A stretch of DNA of 64,000 nucleotides from DRPG01 sp964655065 (GTDB lineage Bacteria; Myxococcota_A; UBA796; GCA-2862545), in assembly GCA_964655065.1 (NCBI GenBank), contig CAZZLC010000022.1, forward strand, positions 1 to 64,000, written 5' to 3'. The notes below the pieces were generated by a model. It saw only the letters and a list, made by a program, of their open reading frames with translations. It was not told the DNA's origin and did no database searches. Shown one piece after another: positions 26,601 to 34,242 of the stretch (the stretch's first letter is position 1; each line of letters starts with the position of its first letter). The translations under genes were made by a program, and so were the position numbers.

Positions 26601-27081
26601 AGAGCCTCGCGAGGTAGTGCGCCGTGCCCCCGGTCACCGGCACCTCTCGAGGGCCCGACGCGTCATAGCCGACGAAGTGACTCACGGCGGCGCCCCACAC
26701 GCGCCCCGAGGCGTCGCTCTCCAGGTGCAGCACCTGGCGATCGGGGTCTACGAGGGACATGTCGTCGCCATCGAAGCGATACACGCCGCCATCCTGGGCC
26801 GCGAACCACAGCGCGCCGTCAGCCGATTCGGCGAGCGAGAGGAAGCGGGTGTGGCCGAGGCCTGCGGTGCGAGCCGGGCTGAAGGTCTCGAAGGACTGAC
26901 CATCGAAGCGTGCGATCCCGCCGAAGGTCGTAATCCACAGATACCCATCCCGCGCCTCGAGAACGTCCGTGATGGAGTCCTGGGGAAGCCCGTCGAGCGA
27001 CGTCCAGGTGTCGGTCCGCCACGACGGACCCACATCGCCAGCCACCGCTGACGCAAAGAGCCCCCAGCCGAGAATAGACAC
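23650..27081 (-). CDS. Hybrid sensor histidine kinase with seven-bladed propeller sensor
   Basis: About 1143 residues. After a signal peptide (ILGWGLFASAVAG) comes a two-component regulator propeller (TWTSLDGLPQDSITDVLEA, DGYLWITTFGGIARFDG and further repeats such as DGRLWLNTNRGVGF), a Y_Y_Y domain (DVQYRYRLEGP, GPLDPGRYRF), one transmembrane helix (TVLPLALLGTVIVGLVGG), a coiled coil, HisKA (GRLAGGVAHDFNNLLV, with the phospho-His), HATPase (NLVLNGAEAI, DTGSGM, GTGLGLATVHG) and a C-terminal receiver (ILVVDDQEYL, LLLSDVVMPGADG, VLRKPF). It senses a periplasmic polymer or ligand; HTCS-like sensors often respond to carbohydrates, but no glycan gene is near. GTG 27081 has GAGG before it; 27099 is an alternative. 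Confidence 0.92.
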   Translation of the reverse strand: MSILGWGLFASAVAGDVGPSWRTDTWTSLDGLPQDSITDVLEARDGYLWITTFGGIARFDGQSFETFSPARTAGLGHTRFLSLAESADGALWFAAQDGGVYRFDGDDMSLVDPDRQVLHLESDASGRVWGAAVSHFVGYDASGPREVPVTGGTAHYLARLSGGGLLGSGRNLDPVCLSGDCGALPPTPKWNGADYLRWSQDLRGAFWVSSHDRLVRWQDGRWQTVRQGDGLALQAGFAVRWGGVRWVVDDGKLVAVDDPHEPPPAFDAPIRATWPDRRGGLWVGLDGEGLVHLVPRLSRLHSDDGESVWSLAPRGDGVWAATCSGIHAVGTAPPVGWGNWEVFRCPRVWGDGDGGALLFGARRPGVPLAVLRYRASGIPEQVAALAPRHPDRFWPANEGPWFVLDGQVYAVPKRGKAGLLVTARELGASEVRVLHSPSAPDVSVTKRAVWLVLDRSHLVLWQAGRILRDIPIEGAGPIRDLVERGDRTWVSTYGSGLVALRGDIVEARVTVSQGLCDDSLSHLSRTNDGRLWLNTNRGVGFVEESAVEAVVAGTRPRLRCVPVTADEANGPAGWLGPDERLWVATIDGVAEVHTSAVQAPPPPPLRLERADYGGHDLRTEARVRGPGILSLRFVALEMVRPRDVQYRYRLEGPTSSGPGWSPPTRSRELHLGPLDPGRYRFAVQALAPGASWTEPVELSFVRRPNLGETVWVRTVLPLALLGTVIVGLVGGWQRDRRARLALQVQMLERQRAEERANREQERTARAQAELEASRRLQSLGRLAGGVAHDFNNLLVVVASHAALLAEHADQEVRESSRELTDLVQRATELVRQLLVVGQRDTHAPVLVELGAALEKLMPLLRRMIRNNVVLTLTREARCWVNVDPSRLDRVVTNLVLNGAEAIADDGRIGLVVTVGEGPVAELRVEDTGSGMTSEQLEHALEPYFSTKTASHGTGLGLATVHGAVTEAGGTLRLGSTGTRGTSVVVRLPLVRSEAMPASPATPSPRPDEPAPPVSNEITRLRILVVDDQEYLARAVARMANGLGWAPRIATGLEDAVALALEEPFDLLLSDVVMPGADGPAVCVAVRAVQPELPVLFMTGYAAGVLGDAVEGQTVLRKPFGSTELQHAVEIVLAKARRGGASSP

Positions 27082-27393
27082 CCCGCCCTCGCAGCTCACC
27101 TTACCGCGAGCGGGGTTTCCCGGGCGCAGTCGTCGTTGGCGCCCACGAGACGTACCCGCGTAGACCGTGGCTGGGCGTACGTCCCCACGCTTCGGGCTGG
27201 ATTGATCGTCGGACAAGGTGTCGATGCCTGCCGGGCCACCTGGAAGTGCGGATCTCGGGCGACATCCTGGTACCCGCACGTACCGCGCCGGTACGCGAGC
27301 GACGCTTTGGAGCCTGTGGGCGCGGCGATAGCCCCGTGCTCACGTCGCCGCCGCAGATCGCGCGGCGCGCGGAAACGATCAGGGAGGTCGTCC

Positions 27394-27969
27394 GTGCTGA
27401 TGTTGCTGTCCTCACTCGCCCTTGCCCAGCCCGCGTCCTCGGGCAAGGCCAAGATCGGAATCGGCTTCACCTCCGATCTCGGCTTTGTGCCGGCGGGCCT
27501 CACGGTGGGGTGGGCCGACGCGGTCTACGTCGCCGTTGGAGGCGGGGTCGGGTTCTCTTGCTACGGTGGTCGTGCGATCCTGGTGGCGCCGAGCGACACG
27601 GCCCTCTTCGGCTACGAGGGCACCTACTGTCGCGACCTGTCCTGGCAGGTCGACGCCGAGTCGGGCTCGACCGGACTCTTCGTGGGCGTGCGGCGTGAGC
27701 TCGCGCCAGGCCGATACGCGGGATTCCAGTTCGGGCTCGGCTACTCGGCAGGAACGATCGACAACGTGGGCGCCACTTGGGATGGCCTCTACATCCGCCC
27801 CCGCGGCTCGACGACGATCGAGCGAGGCCCCATCTCGATCGACATCGGGCCCTTCATCCAGCTGCCGATCCTCTTCACGCAGCGCGTGAACGGCGAGGCG
27901 GTCGGCGCCGGCATGCTCACGCGCCTCGGCATCGAGTTCACGATCTACGCCGGCCGCTTCGGGGGCTGA
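27394..27969 (+). CDS. Outer-membrane beta-barrel-type protein
   Basis: 191 residues. GTG 27394 with GGGAGG six bases before it starts VLMLLSSLALAQPASSGKAK, a signal peptide with cleavage after ALAQ. The mature part alternates amphipathic strands with Gly and Tyr (GIGFTSDLGFVPAGLTVGW, VYVAVGGGVGFSCYGGR, YAGFQFGLGYSAGTI, GISIDIGPFI...) and ends in a C-terminal aromatic pattern (IEFTIYAGRFGG), consistent with an eight-stranded outer-membrane barrel. No family is named. An ATG at 27400 is possible but would leave a 12-base spacing to the ribosome site. It may be paired with the sensor kinase on the opposite strand. Confidence 0.72.
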   Translation: MLMLLSSLALAQPASSGKAKIGIGFTSDLGFVPAGLTVGWADAVYVAVGGGVGFSCYGGRAILVAPSDTALFGYEGTYCRDLSWQVDAESGSTGLFVGVRRELAPGRYAGFQFGLGYSAGTIDNVGATWDGLYIRPRGSTTIERGPISIDIGPFIQLPILFTQRVNGEAVGAGMLTRLGIEFTIYAGRFGG

Positions 27970-28268
27970 GTCCGCGCGCCACGCCCCCGGCGAGCTCGTG
28001 GACGCGACAGAGGACGGGACCCTGCGAGGTAGACGAGGGTATCTCCGACCACCTGCCGTCGGAGCTCGAAGCCGAGGTCGTCCGAGTGGGGAGCCCGTTG
28101 CGCCACTCGGGGCATCTGCGAAAGCGCGGCCATCGACTCGATGAGCGTCTCGAGCCACTGCTCGGCCGTCCGCGCACTGCACTCCCGCAGGAAGGCGCGA
28201 GCGCGTCGCTCGCGAAGCCCATCCAGAGGCCCGACCCCAGACCACGATGGCAGCACGTACGGCGACAT
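27945..28268 (-). CDS. ParE/RelE-like toxin-type protein, orphan, possibly decayed
   Basis: 107 residues. The segment ARAFLRECSARTAEQWLETL, IESMAALSQMPRVAQ, DLGFELRRQVVGDTLVYLAG follows the ParE/RelE plan (helix pair with Ala-rich core, then LxxMP and the C-terminal strands with RQ...YL). The C-terminus runs on for about 25 Arg/Pro-rich residues and overlaps the end of the beta-barrel gene by 25 bases. Only 114 bases separate its start from the TetR stop, too few for an antitoxin gene, and no good ribosome site is present. It is either an orphan toxin or a relic. Confidence 0.35.
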   Translation of the reverse strand: MSPYVLPSWSGVGPLDGLRERRARAFLRECSARTAEQWLETLIESMAALSQMPRVAQRAPHSDDLGFELRRQVVGDTLVYLAGSRPLSRPRARRGRGARTQPPKRPA

Positions 28269-28382
28269 CGAGGATGCAGGTGCGACGTGTCGAGTGCGAC
28301 GGGAGTAGAGCCCATACGTCGATGACGAATCGTCGAGTGTCGACCTGCCGTCGAACCCTGCGACAAACCCGACCACGAGCCG

Positions 28383-28955
28383 TCAGCCCGCGACGGCCCG
28401 CGCCCAGGCGGCGAGGCCATCGATCGTCTTCGCGCGCGCTTCGGCGGACATCCCACCGCGAGCCTGCACGAAGCCCCCGACCACCGCACTCGCGAGCGCC
28501 GCCGCGGCCGCCTCGTGCGAGTCACCCGGAGCCGACCCGCCGAGCGCATGACCAAACGCGGCGCGGAGTCGATCGAAGTACCGCGTGGCCCGCGCGCGGA
28601 TCGCCTCGGGGTCCGGCGCCTGCTCGACCGCCGCGTTGCACAGCATGCATCCGGCGAGAGCGACCTCCAGGGGCGCGCCGCGGAACCGCTCGAGGAAGGC
28701 CACGACGTCGTCGACGCCCGCTCCGGCTGCCTCCATGGGCCCCACGTTCGCCTCGATCACCCCGCTCTCGTAGACGTCGAGCGCCGCCTCGAACAGTCCC
28801 TGCTTGCTCCCGAACTCGGCGAACAGGCTGTAGCGGTTGATCGAGAGGGCCTCCTCGAGGTCCTGGATCGTCGTCGCCTCGTAGCCCTGGCGCCAGAACA
28901 CCAGCATCGCGCGCTGCGCGACGTCATCTCGCTCGTAGGTCTTGCGTCGTCCCAC
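28383..28955 (-). CDS. TetR-family repressor next to a haloalkane dehalogenase
   Basis: 190 residues. The N-terminal helix-turn-helix is VAQRAMLVFWRQGYEATTIQ, DLEEALSINRYSLFAEFGSK, typical of TetR proteins of the type with a Tyr-Ser-Leu-Phe recognition helix; the C-terminal part (GCMLCNAAVEQAP, EAAAAALASAVVGGFVQAR) is the ligand domain. The GTG at 28955 has GGAG seven bases before it; a longer ATG at 29000 lies inside the first operator. Two CCAACC-type palindromes lie immediately upstream, between this gene and the divergent dehalogenase, so it almost certainly represses itself and the dehalogenase, and is released by a small molecule, perhaps a haloalkane or its product. Confidence 0.9.
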   Translation of the reverse strand: MGRRKTYERDDVAQRAMLVFWRQGYEATTIQDLEEALSINRYSLFAEFGSKQGLFEAALDVYESGVIEANVGPMEAAGAGVDDVVAFLERFRGAPLEVALAGCMLCNAAVEQAPDPEAIRARATRYFDRLRAAFGHALGGSAPGDSHEAAAAALASAVVGGFVQARGGMSAEARAKTIDGLAAWARAVAG

Positions 28956-28981
28956 GCTCCGACTCCATCGGTCCAAAATAT

Positions 28982-28997
28982 CTAACCACGCGGTTGG
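28982..28997. promoter_or_regulatory. TetR operator palindrome, site 1
   Basis: CTAACC-ACGC-GGTTGG: half-sites 28982-28987 and 28992-28997 around a four-base spacer. It is 26 bases before the TetR start and matches the second site in its AACC/GGTT core. Nine-tenths of the stem is symmetric. Confidence 0.75.
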
Positions 28998-29022
28998 CAA
29001 TCGTCACCGGAGGAGCTAGTAG

Positions 29023-29038
29023 CCAACCAATCGGTTGG
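29023..29038. promoter_or_regulatory. TetR operator palindrome, site 2
   Basis: CCAACC-AATC-GGTTGG: a perfect 6-4-6 inverted repeat, 20 bases before the dehalogenase start. Its centre is 41 bases from the centre of site 1, about four helical turns, so two repressor dimers could sit on one face of the DNA. Confidence 0.85.
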
Positions 29039-29058
29039 ATATCGACCTGGAGGACTCC

Positions 29059-30087
29059 GTGAAGCCACTTCTCACCAAGCTCGTCGCCGCCATGACGCTG
29101 ACGCTCACCGGATGTGTGACCACGCTCGTCCCGCTCTTCGCCCCGAAGGTCGAGCACGAAGCCGACATCTCTGCGGAGTTTCCCTACGCCAAGCACGAGG
29201 TCCGCGTCCTCGACAGCACCATGGCCTACGTCGACGAGGGCGAGGGGGCTCCGATCCTGCTTCTGCACGGCAACCCGACGTCGAGCTACCTGTGGCGCAA
29301 CGTCATCCCGCACCTGGAGAAGGAAGGACGTCGCGTCATCGCGCCCGACCTCATCGGGATGGGCGACAGCGGCAAGCCGGACATCCCGTACCGGTTCGCC
29401 GACCACGTGCGGTACTTCGATGCGTTCGTCGAGGCGCTCGACCTGCACGACATCACGCTCGTGCTCCACGACTGGGGCGGGGGCATCGGCTTCGACCACG
29501 CGATGCGGAACCAGGAGAACATCCGTGGGATCGTGTTCTTCGAGGCGGTCGTCCGACCCTCGACCTGGGCCGAGACGCAGCAGCCCGCGCGAGCCCTGTT
29601 CGAGCGCATGCGAAGCGACGCCGGTGACGCGCTGCTGATCGAACAGAACTACTTCGTCGAGAAGCTGCTGCCCGCATTCTCGGGCCGGTCGCTCGGGGAG
29701 GCCGAGATGCAGGCCTACCGCGCCCCGTTCGTCGAGGTGGCGTCGCGGAGGCCGGCGCGGGTCTGGCCGCAGGAGATCCCGTTCGACGGCGAGCCCGCCG
29801 ACAACCACGAGCGGATGAGCGAGACCTACGAGGCGGTGCGCAAGACGGCGCTACCCTTGCTGCTCCTCACCGCCGAGCCTGGCGCCATCTTCACTGCAGA
29901 CCGGGTGGCCGACCTGAAGCGCGAGATCCCGCACCTCGAGACGCTCTCGGTGGGCGAGGGGCTGCACTACCTGCAGGAGACGACGCCGACGGCGATCGGC
30001 AAGGCCGCATCGGCGTTCGTCGACGAGCTCCCGCCCCTTCCAACCCCGGTGGAGGTCCCCGACGCGACCGAGCCCCCGACCCGGTGA
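29059..30087 (+). CDS. Haloalkane dehalogenase-like alpha/beta hydrolase with lipoprotein signal
   Basis: 342 residues from GTG 29059 (GGAGG five bases before). Residues 1-19 are a lipoprotein signal ending LTLTGC. The mature part is a full haloalkane dehalogenase: oxyanion HGNPTSSYLWRN (Asn72), cap GMGDSGKPD, nucleophile LHDWGGGIGF (Asp138 with Trp139), catalytic Glu162 in VFFEAVVRP, and GLHYLQE with His303. These match DhaA/LinB closely, including Glu in the acid position seen in the DhaA subgroup. It should hydrolyse terminal haloalkanes to alcohol and halide. Lipid anchoring of such an enzyme is unusual; family members are normally cytoplasmic. The divergent TetR regulator with twin operators indicates inducible expression. 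A non-halide substrate is possible. Confidence 0.9.
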   Translation: MKPLLTKLVAAMTLTLTGCVTTLVPLFAPKVEHEADISAEFPYAKHEVRVLDSTMAYVDEGEGAPILLLHGNPTSSYLWRNVIPHLEKEGRRVIAPDLIGMGDSGKPDIPYRFADHVRYFDAFVEALDLHDITLVLHDWGGGIGFDHAMRNQENIRGIVFFEAVVRPSTWAETQQPARALFERMRSDAGDALLIEQNYFVEKLLPAFSGRSLGEAEMQAYRAPFVEVASRRPARVWPQEIPFDGEPADNHERMSETYEAVRKTALPLLLLTAEPGAIFTADRVADLKREIPHLETLSVGEGLHYLQETTPTAIGKAASAFVDELPPLPTPVEVPDATEPPTR

Positions 30088-30269
30088 CGTCCGACGCGAT
30101 CGCTCACCTCCGAGCTGACGCCTGGAGGACAACGGCGAGCGATCCATCGCGGGGATGCGACGCCAGCTCGAGGACGCGGGCCCCGTCGACCGGAGCGGCG
30201 ATCTCTCGACGAGACTCGCCGTCGAGCACGGTGAGCGCGCGGGCGTGACCGATACTGCTCGAAGGACGG

Positions 30270-30785
30270 CTACTCGCCCTGCAGGTGCGTCAGCTCGACC
30301 GCGACCTCGAGGCTGTCGGGGTCGCCCGTCCAGTCGTCCGGAGCCTGGGTTCGCAGGTCGGCGTCGACGAACACCGTGTAAGCATCGTCCGCGCCGATCC
30401 ACACCGACGCGAGGTACTCGCACCCGCCATCCTCGAGCACAGTGAAGGCGGGCGGCTCGCACGAGGCGAAGTCCAGGTCCACGTTGATGCGCGCGGTGCC
30501 CTCGGACCACACGTCCGACCCGATCTCGGTGAGCCCCTCGAGCAGGGCCAGCTCGATGTCCTGGGTGGTTCCGCTCTCGTAGAACGTGGAGAGCGAGACC
30601 TCGAGACCGTTCGACAGCTCGCGAGCATCGGCGTCGACCGAGGCCCGCAGCTCGAGAACGGCCAGCGCCGCGCCGGGCGCCAGCGAATCGAGCTGGATGA
30701 ACAGGGTCTTGGAATCCTTCGCCTCGGGGGGATTGCAGGCCATCGCACCCAACGCCAGCGCCCCGGCCATCATCGTCGTCCTCAT
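30270..30785 (-). CDS. Secreted lipoprotein of unknown function
   Basis: 171 residues. MRTTMMAGALALGAMACNPP is a lipoprotein signal (lipobox AMAC), with GGAGGGACAC before the ATG at 30785. The mature part carries Asp/Glu-rich strands (SLAPGAALAVLELRASVDAD, TARINVDLDFASC) and two cysteines that could pair (DFASCEPPAF and EDGGCEYLASV). No family is recognised. It is divergent from the lipoprotein operon starting at 31130. Confidence 0.7.
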   Translation of the reverse strand: MRTTMMAGALALGAMACNPPEAKDSKTLFIQLDSLAPGAALAVLELRASVDADARELSNGLEVSLSTFYESGTTQDIELALLEGLTEIGSDVWSEGTARINVDLDFASCEPPAFTVLEDGGCEYLASVWIGADDAYTVFVDADLRTQAPDDWTGDPDSLEVAVELTHLQGE

Positions 30786-31129
30786 CGTGTCCCTCCTTGC
30801 AGGTGACACTCTCGATGTAGGCGTCGACGGGCTTACGGCCTCTTACCGGGCGTGACGGACCCTTCCTGGGGCCTGTACGCAAGCCGGTCGACCGTGTGGC
30901 TTGCACGAGCGCTCCTTTGACCGCGACAGCACAGCGAGCCTCGATGCCACACTGCATCACGAACCCTGCGGGAAGTCGAGCGCAGGAAGGCAGTCGAATC
31001 CATCGACTGTCCGCCATGGCGAGATGCCAAGCCCAGCCTCTTGCGCGCCCGTGCTTCACTCGATTTCGGTCGATTTCGACCCGTAGCCGCGCCGGCCGTC
31101 CCGTCGCTATGCGAGCCGCGGAGGCGCCC
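30786..31129. other. Divergent intergenic region between two lipoprotein units
   Basis: About 340 bases that must hold promoters for both directions. A ten-base direct repeat, TCGATTTCGG followed by TCGATTTCGA, occurs at about 31063-31080; I cannot assign it to a factor. No open frame with support was found. Confidence 0.35.
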
Positions 31130-32050
31130 ATGAGACCCCTGTCGTCCCTGATCCCCGTCCTGCTCGCCCTCGGCGTCACCGGCTGCCTCCGGCTGCAGGT
31201 CTCCGAACCCGAAGAGCCCGTCGCGGTCGGGGCCGTGTACCGGTTCGAGACCTCGAACCGCCGGCTGCAGTGCTCGGGCCTCGCGAGCATCGACTGTGAT
31301 TGGGCCTACGCCGACATCGTGGCCATCGACGCGGACCCGGCGCTGTTCGCCGTCGAGGCCGACGCGGTGCGGGCCGTCGCCCCCGGACGCGACAAGGTCC
31401 GTCTCACCGCGACCATCGGCCGCAAGCAGCGCTCGCGTCGGGTGACCGTCGAGGCGGCGCAGCCCGCCGCGGTCTGGGCCACGGTGGGAGGCGTCTTCGA
31501 CGTCGACGCCGTGTGGCTGCCGCCGGGGGCCGTCGCCGAGCTCGGGTGGCGCGCCGCAGACGCCTCGGGTCGCGCCCTCGGCGGCGAGGATCTCCTCGCC
31601 TTCGACGATCCGGATGGGCTGGTCGCGGTGACCAGCGCGGGCGGCCGGTCGCTCACGCTCGAGGCGCCCGACGAGCCCGTCGCGACGACGCTGGTCGACG
31701 ACGCCGGGGAGCCCGTGGTCGACGTGCTGGTCGATGCCGAAGGGCCCCTCGACGACCTCGAGCTGTGGCTCGCCGACGAGGATCCGGGCGCTCCGAGCGC
31801 GCTCGCGGTCGGGTGGCGCGACGGACACGCCGCCGTCGTCGGCGAGGTGACGGTCACCTACCGGTCGCTCACCCCGGAGATCTGCGCTGCGGACGCGGCC
31901 ACCACCCTCGGCCAGGCGGTAGGCGTCAGCGTCCTCGCCCCTGGGCGCTGCCAGATCGAAGCCACTGTCGAGCAGGCCGACGGCTCACTCACCGCCACCG
32001 GCGAGGGCCGGGTCGGCCCCGCGATCACCCGCACCCCCCAGGAGGACTGA
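31130..32050 (+). CDS. Lipoprotein with beta-domain repeats, unknown function
   Basis: 306 residues. The ATG at 31130 (GGAGG five bases before) starts MRPLSSLIPVLLALGVTGC, a lipoprotein signal with lipobox VTGC. The mature part has Ig-like or Big-like beta character: ADPALFAVEADAVRAVAPG, KVRLTATIGRKQRSRRVTV, GQAVGVSVLAPGRCQIEA. Two similar blocks (around residues 60-110 and 240-290) suggest two bacterial Ig-like repeats. The next gene begins one base after its stop, so the two form an operon. Confidence 0.75.
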   Translation: MRPLSSLIPVLLALGVTGCLRLQVSEPEEPVAVGAVYRFETSNRRLQCSGLASIDCDWAYADIVAIDADPALFAVEADAVRAVAPGRDKVRLTATIGRKQRSRRVTVEAAQPAAVWATVGGVFDVDAVWLPPGAVAELGWRAADASGRALGGEDLLAFDDPDGLVAVTSAGGRSLTLEAPDEPVATTLVDDAGEPVVDVLVDAEGPLDDLELWLADEDPGAPSALAVGWRDGHAAVVGEVTVTYRSLTPEICAADAATTLGQAVGVSVLAPGRCQIEATVEQADGSLTATGEGRVGPAITRTPQED

Positions 32051-32051
32051 C

Positions 32052-32423
32052 GTGCGCCTGCTCATCGTCACTGGTCTCTTTGGCTGTGGCTCCATCGACG
32101 GCACGCTGCGGGTCGAGGGTGAGCCCGTGGAGCCGTCTCGCTGCCACAACCTCGCGCGAATCGGACTCTCTGGCGTCGATCTCGACCTGCCGGATGGACG
32201 CGCGGTTCGGCTCTTCCGGGACGGCGACGAGCTGGTCGAGGTCGGCTTCTTCCCCGATCCCAACGGCGAGCGCGGCGTGTCGCTCGGTCCGTGCGTCGAG
32301 GGTGAGGCGAGGGAGACCAACGTGAGCACCGGCGACGTCTTCCACGTGCGAGGCGAGGCCACCCTGTCCTGCGAGGAGCCCGTCGCCATCGAAGGCTCGG
32401 TGACCTTCGGCGGGTGCGACTGA
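32052..32423 (+). CDS. Small lipoprotein, second gene of a two-gene operon
   Basis: 123 residues. GTG 32052 follows the TGA of the previous gene by one base and is preceded by GGAGG, so it is translated together with it. VRLLIVTGLFGCGSID is a very short lipoprotein signal (lipobox LFGC). Four further cysteines (SRCHNL, LGPCVEG, TLSCEEP, FGGCD) suggest two disulfides. No family is recognised. Confidence 0.7.
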   Translation: MRLLIVTGLFGCGSIDGTLRVEGEPVEPSRCHNLARIGLSGVDLDLPDGRAVRLFRDGDELVEVGFFPDPNGERGVSLGPCVEGEARETNVSTGDVFHVRGEATLSCEEPVAIEGSVTFGGCD

Positions 32424-32509
32424 GCGCTGATGGGGTAGGTCACGGGTCGGTTGGCCCCGGACAGGGCAACGCTCGTCGCGGTACACTTTCGCCCGGGTAG
32501 GAGGCGACG

Positions 32510-33814
32510 ATGGGCGGAACCTGGTGGATGACGTTGATCGCCTGCGGGCTGTCTGGCGGTGAGAGGACAGAGACCGAAGGGCCGACCGTGGCTTCTCCGA
32601 CCGAGGCGTGCACGAGTGCGACGCTCGGCGGCGCAGGCGGCGTGCTCGCGCTCGAGGAGGCTCTCGTGACCTTCCCCCCCGGCGTGCTCCTCGAGAATTC
32701 GACCGTGGAGCTCTGCTACGAAGCGTCCGACGATCCGATGGTGGTGGGCCGACTGTGGTCGGTAGGGCCCGCTCTCGTCCCGTGGGCCGGTCCGGTCACC
32801 TTCTCGCTGATCCACGACGGCCCCGGGACGGTCCAGCTATTCGTTCCCGGCGCCGACGGATTCCACCACCGGGCGTTCGACGCCACGCGACCGCAACCCG
32901 GTGCGATCTCGGGCTCGATGTACCGCCCCGGCACCGTGTGGGCCCGAGAGGACCTCCGGGTTCTCGAGCCCTACGACGGGAATGGCGTCGCCGAGCGTGC
33001 CGACATCCTCTTCGTCGTCGACAACTCCTGCGGCATGGATGCCGATCAGGTGGCGCTCGTCGAGGCGTTCGAGGACTTCGACGCAGCACTCCGGTCGGCA
33101 GTCGACGACGTGCACATCGGCGTGACGTCGACGGACATGGACGGCGTCTTCGGACCCAACGGCTCGGAGGGCAAGCTGCGCTCGATCCAGGGCGAGCGCT
33201 GGCTCGACGCGGACGACAGCCCGGAGGACGCCCGGCAGCTCTTTGCTGCGATGGCCCAGATGGGCACTACCGGGGCGGCCATCACGCGCGGGCTCTCGGC
33301 CGCCTTCCATGCGATCGAAGTGCTCGGCTCTACCGACAACGACGGCTTCGTGAGAGATGACGCGTCGCTGATGGTCGTGGTCGTGTCCAACGAGGCCAAC
33401 ACCACCGAGTCCGACGATCCGACGCTTCGAGAGTACATCGACTGGACGAACGCGCTGAAGGCTCCCCCGGCCGTGGCGTCGACCTGGGCGATCGGCATTC
33501 CCCTCGCAGAGGACTATGTGCGGGCGGCCCAGCAGACAGGGGGCGCGTTCTTCGACATCGACTCGGGCGATGCCTTCGGCACGGCGCTCGATGCCGTCGT
33601 CGACGCCGTCGACACCGACGCTGCAGGGATTGTCCTGCCAGAGCCGATCATCGAGGCCACCCTCGAGGCATGGTGGATCCCCCCCGGTCAGGAAGCACGG
33701 AGAATCCCTGCCGCCGACGTCGTCTACTTCGCCGACACCCTCGAGGTGACGGTGGACACCCGTGACCTTCCCGTCGGCGAGGTCTTCTTGCTCTTCGAGG
33801 TCCTCGGAGGGTAG
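32510..33814 (+). CDS. vWA-domain lipoprotein
   Basis: 434 residues. MGGTWWMTLIACGLSGG is a short lipoprotein signal (lipobox IAC); GGAGG stands five bases before the ATG. After a beta-rich segment comes a von Willebrand A-like domain: ADILFVVDNSCGM is the metal-ion site (Asp-x-Ser-x-Gly in place of the usual DxSxS), then ITRGLSAAFHAIEVLG, DDASLMVVVVSNEANTTESD, and STWAIGIPLAEDYV. It probably binds another surface protein through a divalent metal. Its third vWA Ser is replaced by Gly, so binding may be weak. The gene stands alone, converging with the GTPase operon. Confidence 0.82.
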   Translation: MGGTWWMTLIACGLSGGERTETEGPTVASPTEACTSATLGGAGGVLALEEALVTFPPGVLLENSTVELCYEASDDPMVVGRLWSVGPALVPWAGPVTFSLIHDGPGTVQLFVPGADGFHHRAFDATRPQPGAISGSMYRPGTVWAREDLRVLEPYDGNGVAERADILFVVDNSCGMDADQVALVEAFEDFDAALRSAVDDVHIGVTSTDMDGVFGPNGSEGKLRSIQGERWLDADDSPEDARQLFAAMAQMGTTGAAITRGLSAAFHAIEVLGSTDNDGFVRDDASLMVVVVSNEANTTESDDPTLREYIDWTNALKAPPAVASTWAIGIPLAEDYVRAAQQTGGAFFDIDSGDAFGTALDAVVDAVDTDAAGIVLPEPIIEATLEAWWIPPGQEARRIPAADVVYFADTLEVTVDTRDLPVGEVFLLFEVLGG

Positions 33815-33846
33815 CCACGACGGCGGCGTTCGGTCAGCCGCGCTGA

Positions 33847-34227
33847 TCAGCCGAGCGCCGCGATCTGCTCGAGAAAGCGGGGGGCGTATTTCTTGATGAT
33901 CGCACGCGACAGGCCAAGGTTGCCGTCACGGCTGATGGCGAGGCCGTGGTAGTAGTCCAGCCCCAGCAACCGAATGAGCAGGTAGGCGGAGTCGGTCGTG
34001 ATGAGGATGTCCTCCGTGGAGTGAGGATTCAACCCGAGCAGATCCAGCGCACGGCGGTTGGTCTTCACGACCTCTGCGTAGCTGGCCGAGGCGACAGACG
34101 CGTCGAAGTTCGGGTCGACAGACCCCCCGCCGATCGACATGCCCGAGTCGATGTGCACGATGTCGGTGGAGATGAAGGACGGAATCTCTGATCGGAACTC
34201 CTGGATGATGTCGTCGATGCTCAACAT
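33847..34227 (-). CDS. Roadblock/LC7-like protein (last gene of the GTPase operon)
   Basis: 126 residues. LSIDDIIQEFRSEIPSFI is followed by an alternating strand pattern (FISTDIVHIDSGMSIGG, DILITTDSAYLLIRLLG, YHGLAISRDGNLGLSRAI) that fits the Roadblock/LC7 fold seen in MglB-like partners of small GTPases. It should regulate or scaffold the GTPase of the operon. GGGAGG with a five-base gap stands before the ATG. It is separated from the preceding gene by 15 bases, and its last codons converge with the vWA gene. The fold call is by pattern only and could be checked by structure prediction. Confidence 0.68.
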   Translation of the reverse strand: MLSIDDIIQEFRSEIPSFISTDIVHIDSGMSIGGGSVDPNFDASVASASYAEVVKTNRRALDLLGLNPHSTEDILITTDSAYLLIRLLGLDYYHGLAISRDGNLGLSRAIIKKYAPRFLEQIAALG

Positions 34228-34242
34228 GGGGGCCTCCCTGAA

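Noticed and set aside
27945..28382. A complete toxin-antitoxin operon next to TetR
   Set aside because: Only a ParE-like part is seen, and there is no room or sequence for an antitoxin.
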